Positions 37,009 to 47,920 are shown, numbered from the stretch's first letter. The stretch: DNA of 64,000 bases from Deltaproteobacteria bacterium (GCA_016875165.1 VGSF01000010.1:1-64000); one strand, 5' to 3'. The notes: generated by a model not told the origin, from the sequence alone. Numbers and translations are program-made.

Positions 37009-39660
37009 ATGGGACTAAAAAAACAATTTGATTCCAAAAGATACGAACCACCGGTTATCGACCTAAGCAATAAGAACAACAGCCATACTCTGCTCGTGGA
37101 GCTTACCGGTTCCAATAAAACCGTTTTAGAGGTTGGTACTTCCACGGGGTACATTAGCAAAATTCTGAAAGAACGGGGTAATCAAGTCATTGGAATAGAG
37201 ATCGATCCTGAAGCGGCCTCCATCGCCAAGAATTATTGCGACCAGGTCATCGTCGGCGACATAGAAAATCTCGATTTGGAGGGCCTCTTTGAACCGGAAT
37301 ATTTTGATGTAGTGGTGCTCGGGGATGTGTTGGAACATCTGCAGTGGCCAGATGTCTTTTTGGGAAAAATAAAGCGGCACCTGAAACCCACCGGCTATCT
37401 GCTGGTCTCTCTGCCTAACATCGCCCATGGGGACGTTATTCTGAATCTCTTAATGGGAAAATTCCAATATACTGATGCAGGGCTGCTGGATAAAACCCAT
37501 TTCCGGTTTTTCACCCTGAAAGAAATCGCTGAATTTTTCGACACCATGGATTATCAAATAGCGGATTTGCACACCACGATCTTCGAGTTAGGCAATACCG
37601 AAGTCGATGTCGATTGGGATTCTGTCCCCCCTGAGGTCCTGAGATTTGTCAAAAGCCTTCCCCATTCCAACACCTATCAGTTCGTCTTCAAGGTCTACCT
37701 GAAGGAGTATAACCTAGTAAGCAACGGCGTTTCCATAGCTAAAATGAATTGCTTTCAAGGCTGCATTCCGTTTCGGGATGCCTACCTTGTCTCACTGGAA
37801 GAGACTTTATCTCAGATATACAACTCAAATGGGTGGAAAGCATTAAGGGTTTATTATCGATTGCGCGATCGTTTTTTCCAGGAAGGAAGCCAAAGGAAAA
37901 GGATACTTAAAAAAACACTGGCTCTCCTGGGAAAGAGCTTTTTGTACCTAAAAAAAGCCATTTTTTATTGGAAGCAATTCGGGTTTTGGACTGCTCTTTC
38001 CAAGACTCTGAAAAAACTGCAGAGCCCGAAGGGAAACATTCCCTTTCACCTCCACGATGACGAATCCCGGCCAGAAAAGACAAACCGGAAGATCAAACCG
38101 GCCGTGGATATCCTCATCGTTACCTTCAATAGTGCCGAAAGTATCGGCAAATGTATAACAAGCCTTCTTCATTCGTCCTACGAAAATTTGGGCGAAATCA
38201 TTATTGCGGACAATCATTCGGTTGATCAAACGATCGAAAAAATCCAAGCGCTTGTCCCCGATGCCCGTCAATCGATCCAGATTTTAATGAACCAGAGTAA
38301 TTTGGGGTTTGGCCGGGCTGTGAATTTTGGGGCGAATCATTCCCGGAATGAATTGCTTTTACTGCTAAATCCGGATGCCATGGTCTCCCCCAATACTCTT
38401 TCAGTTTTGGTCGATACGATGGAACATTTTGGGGAGAAGTGCGCGGCCGTTGAAGCTCGCCAGATTCCCTTTGAACATCCCAAACTATATAATCCTGTAT
38501 CCCTGGATGCCGTATGGTTCTCGGGCTGCTGTGTGCTTCTTCGAAAAGCTGCCTTTCAGGAGGTCGGGGGGTTTGACGAAAACATTTTCTTATACGCGGA
38601 GGATGTCGATCTCTCCTTGAGGCTGAAAAATGCAGGGTATGCAATCAAGTACTGCCCCAAGGCAGTCGTGAGTCATGAAATCGACCCTCACCAGGCAAGA
38701 CCCCATCAGAAAATCTACGGAGCCTTATCCAATCTATACCTGCGGGCAAAGTACGGGCAAAAACTAAGTCACTGGTTGTTTTCGATGGTAGGAAAAATTT
38801 TACATCGTGATATGGTCTTCCCCAATCCTTTAAAAGTGTTCTCCTATCTTTATAAAGGATGGTCTAACAAATATCCGCAAATAAGCAATTTGAAGGGATA
38901 TTTCCCAGCGGTGGGTTTTGGCTATGAAATCTTGCGAAGAAGAGGGCATAATGTTTCCATCCTCCCCTTTCCACACGAGGCTTTAGTCTCAGTAGTTTTA
39001 CGAACCCACGACAGGCCGGAGCTTTTAGCCCGGGTTCTGAAAAATCTTGGCAATCAAACCTACGAGAAAATTGAGATTATCATAGTCGAAGATAGGACGA
39101 AAACCGGACTGCTGGTCGTTGAGAAATTCAGGAGTTTAAACCTACGCTATTTTCATTATGACGGAACAAAAGGAAGAACGGGTGCTATGAATTTTGGGTT
39201 GCTTCAGGCCCGAGGGGATTGGATCTATTGCCTTGACGACGATGACGTTATATTCGCCGACACCATTGAAACTCTCCTGTATTACGCCACCCATACGCCT
39301 TCACTTATGGCGTATGGAGGTTCCTTGGAGTTATTGACTGACGATAATTGGACCGGAATTTTAAGACCGGGCTATTTTCAAGCTTATGATCAAGAAAAAC
39401 TGAAACGGGAGAATTTTATACCGGTGGGGACATTTCTGTTTCACCGGCAAATTCTTGAAAAAACAGGAATGTTAGATGAAAGTCTTGAAATCCTTGAAGA
39501 CTGGGATTTTTTAAACCGCTTGGGCCAAAAGACTGATTTTAAATATGTCCCCAAAGACTTTCTCATTTTTCTAACCCCTTTGGATACCCAAAAAAGACTG
39601 GAACGGCAGCGGCGGTTAGATGAAGCCTATTGGCAGGTCGTTAAGAAAAATAAACGTTAG
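37009..39660 (+). CDS. methyltransferase-glycosyltransferase-glycosyltransferase fusion
   Basis: VLEVGTSTGYISKILKERGNQVIGIEID (SAM MT); AVDILIVTFNSAESIGKCITSLL (GT2); SVVLRTHDRPELLARVLKNLGNQTYEKIEIIIVED (second GT2). Confidence 0.88.
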   Translation: MGLKKQFDSKRYEPPVIDLSNKNNSHTLLVELTGSNKTVLEVGTSTGYISKILKERGNQVIGIEIDPEAASIAKNYCDQVIVGDIENLDLEGLFEPEYFDVVVLGDVLEHLQWPDVFLGKIKRHLKPTGYLLVSLPNIAHGDVILNLLMGKFQYTDAGLLDKTHFRFFTLKEIAEFFDTMDYQIADLHTTIFELGNTEVDVDWDSVPPEVLRFVKSLPHSNTYQFVFKVYLKEYNLVSNGVSIAKMNCFQGCIPFRDAYLVSLEETLSQIYNSNGWKALRVYYRLRDRFFQEGSQRKRILKKTLALLGKSFLYLKKAIFYWKQFGFWTALSKTLKKLQSPKGNIPFHLHDDESRPEKTNRKIKPAVDILIVTFNSAESIGKCITSLLHSSYENLGEIIIADNHSVDQTIEKIQALVPDARQSIQILMNQSNLGFGRAVNFGANHSRNELLLLLNPDAMVSPNTLSVLVDTMEHFGEKCAAVEARQIPFEHPKLYNPVSLDAVWFSGCCVLLRKAAFQEVGGFDENIFLYAEDVDLSLRLKNAGYAIKYCPKAVVSHEIDPHQARPHQKIYGALSNLYLRAKYGQKLSHWLFSMVGKILHRDMVFPNPLKVFSYLYKGWSNKYPQISNLKGYFPAVGFGYEILRRRGHNVSILPFPHEALVSVVLRTHDRPELLARVLKNLGNQTYEKIEIIIVEDRTKTGLLVVEKFRSLNLRYFHYDGTKGRTGAMNFGLLQARGDWIYCLDDDDVIFADTIETLLYYATHTPSLMAYGGSLELLTDDNWTGILRPGYFQAYDQEKLKRENFIPVGTFLFHRQILEKTGMLDESLEILEDWDFLNRLGQKTDFKYVPKDFLIFLTPLDTQKRLERQRRLDEAYWQVVKKNKR

Positions 39661-39693
39661 CGATGGGAAAGGGGCGGATTTTCCCCCCTCCCG

Positions 39694-40506
39694 GTGGATC
39701 CCAGAATGAACTCTTCTCCAGAGTTATCCATTATTGTAGTAAATTTTAACAGTTCGGCGTTCATTTTAAAATGTTTAGCAACGCTGAAAGAAGCCTTCGC
39801 CGGTAAGACCCACGAGGTGATAGTAATCGATAACCATTCCTGGGATGAAAGCTGCTGGTTGATTCGCGAAAAATATCCTCACCTGTTGTTGATCGAAAAT
39901 GATAAAAATTTGGGGTATGCCCGGGCGGTCAATCAGGGATTCAGGAAAGCAAAAGGGAAATATCTTTTGATTCTAAACCCGGATGTTCAGCTATTGTCCG
40001 GCTCAATCGATAAAATGACTTATTTCCTGGAAGGAAATCCTGAGGTAGGACTCCTATTACCTAAACTGATAAACCCAGATGGTTCTCTGCAGTTGTCTTG
40101 TCGCACATTCTACGATTTTTCAACATTCCTTTTTCGGAGAACTCCCTTGGGAAAAATATTTCCCAATCATACAATAATCCGTAGGCATCTCATGATGGAT
40201 TGGGACCACGGGGAAGTGCGTGAGGTCGATTGGGGTCTGGGAGCCTGCATGTTCTTGCGCCGAGAAGCACTAAAAGGAGAAAGAATATTCGACGAGCGTT
40301 TTTTCCTTTACTTTGAGGATGTGGATCTTTGTCTTCGAATGAAACAAGAGGGCTGGAAAGTGGTATATTATCCAGAAGCTGTCATGGTTCATACTCATGT
40401 ACGTCAGAGTGCAGACGGTTTATTCAATTACGCAAAATGGGAGCATTTTAAAAGTTTGATCAAGTTTTATTGCAAACATCGGGGATTTCGTCCCCGAATA
40501 TCTTAA
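39694..40506 (+). CDS. glycosyltransferase family 2 (WbbL/rhamnosyltransferase-like)
   Basis: LSIIVVNFNSSAFILKCLATLKEA, NKNLGYARAVNQGF, YFEDVDLCLRMKQEGWKVVY; ATG at 39706 possible. Confidence 0.88.
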   Translation: MDPRMNSSPELSIIVVNFNSSAFILKCLATLKEAFAGKTHEVIVIDNHSWDESCWLIREKYPHLLLIENDKNLGYARAVNQGFRKAKGKYLLILNPDVQLLSGSIDKMTYFLEGNPEVGLLLPKLINPDGSLQLSCRTFYDFSTFLFRRTPLGKIFPNHTIIRRHLMMDWDHGEVREVDWGLGACMFLRREALKGERIFDERFFLYFEDVDLCLRMKQEGWKVVYYPEAVMVHTHVRQSADGLFNYAKWEHFKSLIKFYCKHRGFRPRIS

Positions 40507-40513
40507 AGAAAAT

Positions 40514-40670
40514 GTAAGAGTTTAGCTCTTTGAAAGAACCTTTTTCTACCATCCCCGCGCAAGCGGGAATCGAGAAAGGGCTTCGGGCGAACATGGATTC
40601 CTGCTTTCGCAGGAATGACAAGCTCATTTGGCCTTATTTTCTAATATTCTTCAAACAGTCAAAGTGATAC
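40514..40670 (+). repeat. Family A-ended repeat, copy A7 (type-1 core)
   Basis: GTAAGAGTTTAGCTCTTTGAAAG...TTCAAACAGTCAAAGTGATAC; perfect 8-bp flanks AAGAAAAT/AAGAAAAT. Confidence 0.87.
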
Positions 40671-40709
40671 AAGAAAATTAGGTTTGGTAACCCGCGAAAG
40701 GATTAGGTG

Positions 40710-41687
40710 ATGAAACGCGCTTTGATAACGGGCATTACTGGCCAGGATGGAAGTTATTTATCAGAATTACTTCTGGAGAAGGGCTATGAAGTCCATGGCA
40801 TCGTGCGACGATCGGCTATTGAGGATCCGGAGCATCGCATGTCGCGAATTAAGCACATATTGCCCCAACTAAAAATCCACGCTGGATCGATTGAAAGCTT
40901 TGCCAGTATTTTTAATGTCGTCAGAGAGGTGCAACCGGATGAATGCTACCACCTCGCTGCTCAAAGTTTTGTGGCCTACTCATTCGAAGACGAATTTTCC
41001 ACTTTGATGACAAATATTAATGGAACCCACCACACCCTCGCTGCTATCAAACAAATTATACCTTTCTGCCGTTTCTATTTTGCAGCTTCCAGTGAAATGT
41101 TTGGAAACGCCAAACCACCTCAAAATGAAAATACAAATTATCAGCCAAGATCTGCGTATGGAATTTCTAAACTTACCGGCTATCACTTGGTTAGAAACTA
41201 CCGGGAAGCCTATGGAATGTTTGCTGTTAATGGTATCCTTTTCAATCATGAATCGCCACGGCGGGGATTTGAATTTGTGACTCGAAAAATATCTTCCCAT
41301 GCAGCAAGGATTAAACTCGGACTGGCTCAAGAACTTAAATTGGGAAATTTGGATGCGAAAAGAGATTGGGGCCATTCGAAAGATTACGTAAAAGCCATGT
41401 GGATGATGTTACAAGCAGATTCACCGGAAGATTATGTAATTGGGACCGGAGAGAGTCATTCAGTTCGGGAGTTTGTACAGATTGCCTTTAATTATTTGGG
41501 ATTAGATCATGAAAAATATGTAACAACAGACCTTCAATACTATCGGCCAGCGGAAATTTATGATCTCGTTGCCGATGCCTCCAAGGCCCGAAATAAACTC
41601 GGCTGGAAACCTAGTTATCAATTTATCAGTCTTATAGAAGAAATGGTTGAAAACGATCTTGAAACGATTCATCGAGGATTTACATGA
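40710..41687 (+). CDS. gmd: GDP-mannose 4,6-dehydratase
   Basis: ALITGITGQDGSYLSELLLEKGYEVHGIVRRS, AASSEMFGNA, NHESPRRGFEFVTRKI. Confidence 0.92.
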   Translation: MKRALITGITGQDGSYLSELLLEKGYEVHGIVRRSAIEDPEHRMSRIKHILPQLKIHAGSIESFASIFNVVREVQPDECYHLAAQSFVAYSFEDEFSTLMTNINGTHHTLAAIKQIIPFCRFYFAASSEMFGNAKPPQNENTNYQPRSAYGISKLTGYHLVRNYREAYGMFAVNGILFNHESPRRGFEFVTRKISSHAARIKLGLAQELKLGNLDAKRDWGHSKDYVKAMWMMLQADSPEDYVIGTGESHSVREFVQIAFNYLGLDHEKYVTTDLQYYRPAEIYDLVADASKARNKLGWKPSYQFISLIEEMVENDLETIHRGFT

Positions 41688-41926
41688 ATACTTCTTTGCA
41701 CCTTGATATTTTTTTGGGTTACGCGGGAATTCCTTTAAAGAAAAAATTTTTTAAAATCAGGGAATAAGTTTTTTAAAGAATCATCCGAAGCGTAAAACTT
41801 TTTTTTAAGTCTATCGTTTTTGATTATACTGTTTTCGAAACGTTAAAGTAGAAAATTAATAAAAGTCGGTATTACTTATAGGAATTGCCACAAAAGGTTG
41901 AGACCATCAACCCTTATCATTAGGCT

Positions 41927-43346
41927 ATGCTGAAACAGCGAACGAATTTATTTATTTTTTTTCTTTACCTGGGAGATATGGGAGCCACACTTCTTGCTTT
42001 TTATTGTGCTTATTGGTTCCGAGATGTTTTTCCACCGGAATCCTATGCAAAGCTTTTTCCTTTCTCTTGGTATGGAAATCTTCTTTGGATAATTTTTCCT
42101 ACTTGGTCGCTTTTATTTTATCTGGTCGGTCTGTACCGATTCTGGCGAGGGCAAGGATTTTGGAAAGAATTATGGAGTATATTCAAAGCCTTATTGATTT
42201 CGTCTTTATTTCTCGGAGCCGCTGTTTTTGCCTTAAAATATCAGTTTGTTAGCCGGGTCTTTTTTTTCCTTTTTGCCGTTTTCAATCTTTTTTTTATTAT
42301 TGGGGCCAGGGCATTCTTAAGAAAAACCATTCTTTTTATTTTATAAAAACGTCGAAAAATACCGAAATATTTTGATTGTCGGGACAGAGGAACGAGCCCT
42401 TGCCCTTGCTCAAAATATTGAAAGACATAAAGATTTAGGGCTGCGGATTATAGGCTTTCTTTCAATCGCCGAGGAAAATCATCCCCGGAAGTTAAATGGG
42501 TATCCGGTGCTGGGGTTGGCCACTGATTTACCGCGAATTTTAGAAAGCGAAGTAGTGGATGAAGTTATTTTTGCCATTTCTCAGGAAGAGTTGAAAACAA
42601 TGGAAGGCCTTTTTCTTTTATGTGAAGAGCGGGGAATTACCACCAGGATAGCCATAAACTTTTTCCCCCATATTATCGCTAAAACACATTTGGAGGAACT
42701 CGATGGTGTTCCTTTACTAACTTTTTCGACGACTCCTAAAAATGAATTACTGCTTTTTTTACGCCGATTTTTTGATTTAGTTGGGAGCCTCTCTTTGCTT
42801 GTAATTTTATCTCCGTTATTTTGCCTGATCACCTTATTAATCCGGCTGGACAGTCCAGGCCCTGTCATTTACCGACAAATTCGCAGCGGGGTTAACGGGC
42901 GGAAGTTCGCTTTTTATAAGTTTCGCTCTATGGTTGAGAGAGCGGAGGAAAGGCAGGAGGCCCTTGCGGCTTATAATTTAATGAATGGGCCAGTTTTTAA
43001 AATGCGCAATGACCCCCGGATAACCCGGGTGGGCCGTTTTCTTAGAAAAACAAGTCTGGATGAACTTCCCCAGTTAATCAATGTCCTCAAAGGAGATATG
43101 AGTTTCGTCGGTCCGCGGCCTCCTATTCCCGAAGAAGTAGAAAAATATGAAGGTTGGCAAAGACGCAGGCTGAGCATGAAGCCTGGAATTACCGGCTTAT
43201 GGCAAGTAAGCGGAAGAAATCAAATAGATTTTGATCAATGGATGAAACTGGATCTGGAATATATTGATAACTGGTCGCTGTGGTTGGATTTTAAGATCAT
43301 ACTAAAAACCATCCCCGTCGTTCTTATGGGAAAAGGAGCGATGTAA
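41927..43346 (+). pseudogene. polyprenyl-phosphate sugar phosphotransferase (WbaP/WcaJ-like), interrupted by a +1 frameshift near 42340
   Basis: N-terminal TM ORF 41927-42346 and C-terminal ORF 42372-43346 ([44 protein letters not shown]); continuous as ...FYKNVEKYRNILIVGTEERA after one frame change. Confidence 0.85.
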
Positions 43347-43456
43347 GGATAGTCCAATAGTCAGATAGTCGAATAGTCAAATAATGAATGGGCAATAGGC
43401 AATGGGCGATAGGCAATAACTAAAAACCGTAAAGCGTAAGGCGTGAGGAGGGAGCC

Positions 43457-44170
43457 TTAACGAAACAAGTTATATTTTATTATACAATAGACGGCCCATA
43501 AACCATCTTTCCAATTTATCTTTTTCCCCTCGGCATAAGTTCTCCCGTAGTATGAAATGCCGACTTCATAGATGCGCAGACCCATTTTGGAAATTTTAGC
43601 GGTGATCTCGGGTTCAAAGCCAAAGCGATTTTCTTCAATTTTGATCGATTGGATGATTTCCCGGCGAAAAGCTTTATAGCACGTTTCCATGTCGGTAAGG
43701 TTGATATTGGTAAGCATATTGGAAAGGGTGGTTAAAATCAAATTTCCCACCCGGTGCCAATAATAAAGCACTCGATGGGATTTTCCCCCCATGAACCTTG
43801 AACCATAGACCACATCTGCCTTTCCCTGAATAAAAGATTCCAGAAGAATCGGATACTCCTGGGGGTCATATTCCAGGTCGGCATCCTGGATAATCACTAT
43901 ATCCTTTGTGGCCGCGGCAATGCCGGAACGTAAAGCCGCCCCTTTTCCTTGATTTTTTTCGTGATAGATAACCCGGTCAACACGCGAAGAAATTTTATTC
44001 GCCAGGATTTCTTTTGTTCCGTCCGTAGAGCAATCATCGACTACGATAATTTCTTTCTCCGGAATCGGGGCTGCGCAAACTGCTCCGATTGCTTTTTCAA
44101 TGGTTAGCCGTTCATTGAAGCAAGGAATGATGATGCTAACCTTCAAGGTTTTATCTAATGATTGATTCAT
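43457..44170 (-). CDS. glycosyltransferase family 2 (dolichyl-phosphate mannosyltransferase-like)
   Basis: VSIIIPCFNERLTIEKAIGAV, IIVVDDCSTDGTKEIL, IIQDADLEYDPQEYP. Confidence 0.92.
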   Translation of the reverse strand: MNQSLDKTLKVSIIIPCFNERLTIEKAIGAVCAAPIPEKEIIVVDDCSTDGTKEILANKISSRVDRVIYHEKNQGKGAALRSGIAAATKDIVIIQDADLEYDPQEYPILLESFIQGKADVVYGSRFMGGKSHRVLYYWHRVGNLILTTLSNMLTNINLTDMETCYKAFRREIIQSIKIEENRFGFEPEITAKISKMGLRIYEVGISYYGRTYAEGKKINWKDGLWAVYCIIKYNLFR

Positions 44171-44391
44171 AAATTGCCTCCATCCCCTGACGAATCAACT
44201 GTTGGGAGATTTCCTCCCTCCGGCCAATTCCTTCAAGAGATTCTTTTGGGGATAAAATAATCGAAAAATAAAAAGAAGGGAAGGAATATTTTCAGTGAAA
44301 ATAGCAATGAAGTTGAAAAATATCTTTTCAGGCCAGGCATTTTTACATATACTAACGCTGGGGAATTTATTCTGATGAAAGAAGGAGCACA

Positions 44392-44763
44392 GTGAAAGCA
44401 GATTCTAAAATCGAGCGCGTGGAAAAACCCTGGGGATATGAACTAATATGGGCGAAGACGGAAAAGTACGCCGCAAAAATATTGCACATTGAGAAAGGCA
44501 GGCGCTTAAGCTACCAATACCATCAAAAAAAAGATGAAGCCATGTTTGTAATCTCGGGGAAACTTCTGGTCGAGCTGGAAAGGGAGGGGGGAGAAAAAAC
44601 ATTATCTCACCTGAATTCCGGGGAGTGCCTTCATCTCCCGGCCTTAACCCGCCACCGCCTTACAGCCCTGGAGACTTCTGATATCTTTGAAGTCTCCACT
44701 CCGGAATTGGACGATGTTGTGCGCCTGGAAGACGATCACGGAAGAATTGGAAAAAAAATCTGA
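44392..44763 (+). CDS. cupin-domain protein (mannose-6-phosphate isomerase type II-like)
   Basis: VEKPWGYELIWAKTEKYAAKILHIEKGRRLSYQYH...GECLHLPALTRHR. Confidence 0.82.
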   Translation: MKADSKIERVEKPWGYELIWAKTEKYAAKILHIEKGRRLSYQYHQKKDEAMFVISGKLLVELEREGGEKTLSHLNSGECLHLPALTRHRLTALETSDIFEVSTPELDDVVRLEDDHGRIGKKI

Positions 44764-44775
44764 ATTAGTGAAGCT

Positions 44776-44932
44776 TCTTGCAAAAATCACTTACTCCGTC
44801 ATTCCGGCGAACCCCGGATCGGGGTCCGGGGCAGGCGCCGGAATCCAGAATTGCTCGAAAATCCTGGATTCCGGGTCGCGCTTTGCTTGCCCGGAATGAC
44901 GACTTCCTCTTACTTTCAAAAGTTTTGCAAGA
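44776..44932 (+). repeat. Family C repeat, copy C3
   Basis: TTCTTGCAAAA...TTTTGCAAGAA inverted ends around a type-1 core. Confidence 0.72.
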
Positions 44933-44946
44933 AACTCAGTGTTCAA

Positions 44947-46653
44947 ATGGGAAAAATCAAAACGTTACCTCCAGAAGTCATCTGCAAAATCGCCGCCGGC
45001 GAAGTTGTCGAACGACCGGCATCGGTTGTGAAAGAATTAATGGAGAACTCTCTGGACGCTCAAGGCAGAGAGGTCAAAATTGAGGTTCAGTCCGGGGGGA
45101 AAAAACTGATTCGGGTAATTGATGACGGCGAAGGGATGACCCCGGAAGATGCTCGATCCGCTATCCAACGACATTCCACCAGTAAGATTGAGAGCGCCGA
45201 AGATTTATTTGCCATCCATTTTTTTGGTTTTCGTGGAGAAGCCCTTTCCGCGATTGCCTCCGTCTCCAGGATGAAAATCATTACGAGAAATGACAGTACA
45301 TTAGCCGGGGTGGAAATAAACATTGAGGGCGGTGAAATCAAAGAGGCTAAAGAGGTCGGTTGCCCCCTTGGAACCTCGGTAGAGGCCCGCGATTTATTCT
45401 TCAACATACCTGCCCGTCTAAAATTCTTGAAATCCCAGGGCGCCGAACTGAGTCGTATAGGAGAATTAGTGGCCAAAGTCGCCCTAGCCAACCCGCAAAC
45501 CCACTTTCAATTTACCCATGACGGGAAACTTCTGGCCAACTATCCAATCCGGGAAAATTTAACTTCCCGCTTGGCCGAAGCTCTGGGCCGGGAAACCGCG
45601 GGGAAATTATTTTTTTTCCAGTTTAAGAGCGGAGGAGTGGAAATCCAGGGGTATGCTGGGGAGCCGGGCTTGACTCGTCCCAATGCCCGGGGAATTTACC
45701 TGTATGTCAACCGGCGGCCTGTGTTGGATCGATTGCTTGCCCATGCTGTTATCGAAGCCTACCGGCACCTTATTCCCAAAGATCGCTATCCCGTAACCGT
45801 CCTTTTTGTTCAGGTTCCCCCATCCGCAGTTGACGTCAATGTTCACCCGAGCAAATGGGAGGTCAAATTCGCCGATTCCGAAACAATCCACCGCAGCGTC
45901 CTTCTGAGTTTGCGGGGATTATTGGAAAAGACCCCCTGGCTGAAGGAACGGAGAGAGGGAGGGAATGAGTTTAGAGAGACTCCCGGAGTTTATACTCATT
46001 TTAATGGAAAATCTTCATTTGATCCGGCAACCCAGGAAAATTTCAAATTAGAATCCTTTGGACCAAATGAACTCAGGCCCCCGGCTCCTTTCCTGGGGCA
46101 GATCAATCGAACTTATCTCGTCTTTGAGTCATCCGACGGCTTAACCCTCCTGGACCAGCATGCTGCCCATGAACGGATACTCCTGGAAAGAATCCTGCAG
46201 GAATTTTCTCGGGGGTTGATTCGTACTCAGTCCCTCCTATTCCCTGAAGTCATCGAGCTTTCTATCGCTGAAGCCAATGCCGCTCATGAACACCTGGCCG
46301 AGTTGGAAAAAATGGGCTTTGTATTAGAACCATCTGGGGGGAGAACTTTCTGGGTGAAAACCGTGCCGGAAATATTGGCAACCCAAGAACCCCTCCAGAC
46401 TCTCAAGGATATGATCCGGGAAATTTCTTCCTGGGGGAAAAATGCGGATTTGCCTAATTCCTTTGATTCCCTGATTAAAATGATGGCCTGCCGGGGCGCC
46501 ATACCAGCATCCCGGACTGTGAGTGAACAGGAAGCCTCTGCCATTCTGGCCGACCTGGAAAGATGCGCTTCTCCTTCGCGTTGCCCCCATGGAAGACCCA
46601 CCATGTTAAAAATCACCATTGCCGATTTGGAGAAGATGTTCGGCAGAAGATGA
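44947..46653 (+). CDS. mutL: DNA mismatch repair protein MutL
   Basis: VICKIAAGEVVERPASVVKELMENSLDA, GFRGEALSAIASVSR, QHAAHERIL; ATG at 44947. Confidence 0.95.
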   Translation: MGKIKTLPPEVICKIAAGEVVERPASVVKELMENSLDAQGREVKIEVQSGGKKLIRVIDDGEGMTPEDARSAIQRHSTSKIESAEDLFAIHFFGFRGEALSAIASVSRMKIITRNDSTLAGVEINIEGGEIKEAKEVGCPLGTSVEARDLFFNIPARLKFLKSQGAELSRIGELVAKVALANPQTHFQFTHDGKLLANYPIRENLTSRLAEALGRETAGKLFFFQFKSGGVEIQGYAGEPGLTRPNARGIYLYVNRRPVLDRLLAHAVIEAYRHLIPKDRYPVTVLFVQVPPSAVDVNVHPSKWEVKFADSETIHRSVLLSLRGLLEKTPWLKERREGGNEFRETPGVYTHFNGKSSFDPATQENFKLESFGPNELRPPAPFLGQINRTYLVFESSDGLTLLDQHAAHERILLERILQEFSRGLIRTQSLLFPEVIELSIAEANAAHEHLAELEKMGFVLEPSGGRTFWVKTVPEILATQEPLQTLKDMIREISSWGKNADLPNSFDSLIKMMACRGAIPASRTVSEQEASAILADLERCASPSRCPHGRPTMLKITIADLEKMFGRR

Positions 46654-46972
46654 AAATTATTTCACCGCAGAGATCGCCGAGGGCGCAGAGAAATAATTAA
46701 AAAAAGAAAATATTTATTGGACGCAGATGGACGCAGATTTTCAGGATATTAAATGCAAAAAAATACATAAAATGGTTATCTGCGTTTATCTTTACTACTA
46801 ATGTTCAAACTCTTTAAATTTTCTTAAGCAATTCCCCCCCACCCCATCCCTCCCCCTCGAGGGGGGAGGGCAGGGAGGGGGTGATTTCTTTTGGTTGCGG
46901 CTCTGCCGCGCTGTGGAAATCTGTATCCAAAATAATTTAATCTCTGCGTTCATTGCAGTAAATCCTAAAATA

Positions 46973-47920
46973 ATGGAACACCCCAGAATCATTGCCATCG
47001 TAGGACCCACTGGCTCAGGAAAATCATCATTGGCTTTAAAACTGGCCAAGAATTTTCAAGGTGAAATCATCAGCGCAGATTCTGTCCAGGTTTACCAGGG
47101 CCTGGACATCGGGACGGCCAAGCCTTCCCTGGAGGAACGGCGCTTGATTCCCCATCATCTGATAGATATTCTTGAACCGGATCAGGATTACAGCGCCGCC
47201 TTGTTTCGTAAGCAAGCCGATGAAATTATCAGCGGGCTGCATAAACGGCAGACCCCTGTTATTATAGCCGGAGGAACCGGCCTTTACCTGAAAGCCTTGA
47301 CCCGCGGCCTTTTTCGCGGGCCGGCCTCCAATTCGAAGCTGCGTACAATCCTTAATAAACAGGCTGAGACAGAAGGAAGCGAATACCTGCACTGCCAGCT
47401 TAAAAATATTGACCCCCAGGCAGCTTCACGAATCCATCCCCGCGATACTTTGCGCCTAATCCGGGCTATCGAGGTTTATTCTCAGGGCAACCAGCCTATT
47501 TCTTCGCTTCAGCGGAACCACGGGTTTCAGGAAAACCCATATGAAGTGTTAAAGATCGGGTTTACTCTTGAAAAAAATGAATTATACAGGCGTATCGAAG
47601 TGCGCACTGAGGAAATGGTCAAAAAGGGATGGGTGGAAGAAGTGAGAACTCTGCTCCACAAAGGCTATGATCCGCGATTAAAATCGCTGCAATCCATCGG
47701 ATATAAACAAATCGTCTCCTATCTTTTAGGGGAAGTTAATTTTTTAGAAGCCATTTCTTTGATTAAAAGGGATACGCGGCGTTACGCCAAACGCCAGCTT
47801 ACCTGGTTCAAAGCCGACCCGGAAATTATCTGGTTAAAAGCAAGTCCGGAAAGTTTACATCTGATAGAAAAAAGGGTTGAGGAGTTCCTGGAAAAAGCGC
47901 TAAACGCCAAGCGTCTTTAA
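46973..47920 (+). CDS. miaA: tRNA dimethylallyltransferase
   Basis: IIAIVGPTGSGKSSLALKLA, IISADSVQVYQGLDIGTAKPS, RYAKRQLTWFK; ATG at 46973. Confidence 0.95.
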   Translation: MEHPRIIAIVGPTGSGKSSLALKLAKNFQGEIISADSVQVYQGLDIGTAKPSLEERRLIPHHLIDILEPDQDYSAALFRKQADEIISGLHKRQTPVIIAGGTGLYLKALTRGLFRGPASNSKLRTILNKQAETEGSEYLHCQLKNIDPQAASRIHPRDTLRLIRAIEVYSQGNQPISSLQRNHGFQENPYEVLKIGFTLEKNELYRRIEVRTEEMVKKGWVEEVRTLLHKGYDPRLKSLQSIGYKQIVSYLLGEVNFLEAISLIKRDTRRYAKRQLTWFKADPEIIWLKASPESLHLIEKRVEEFLEKALNAKRL

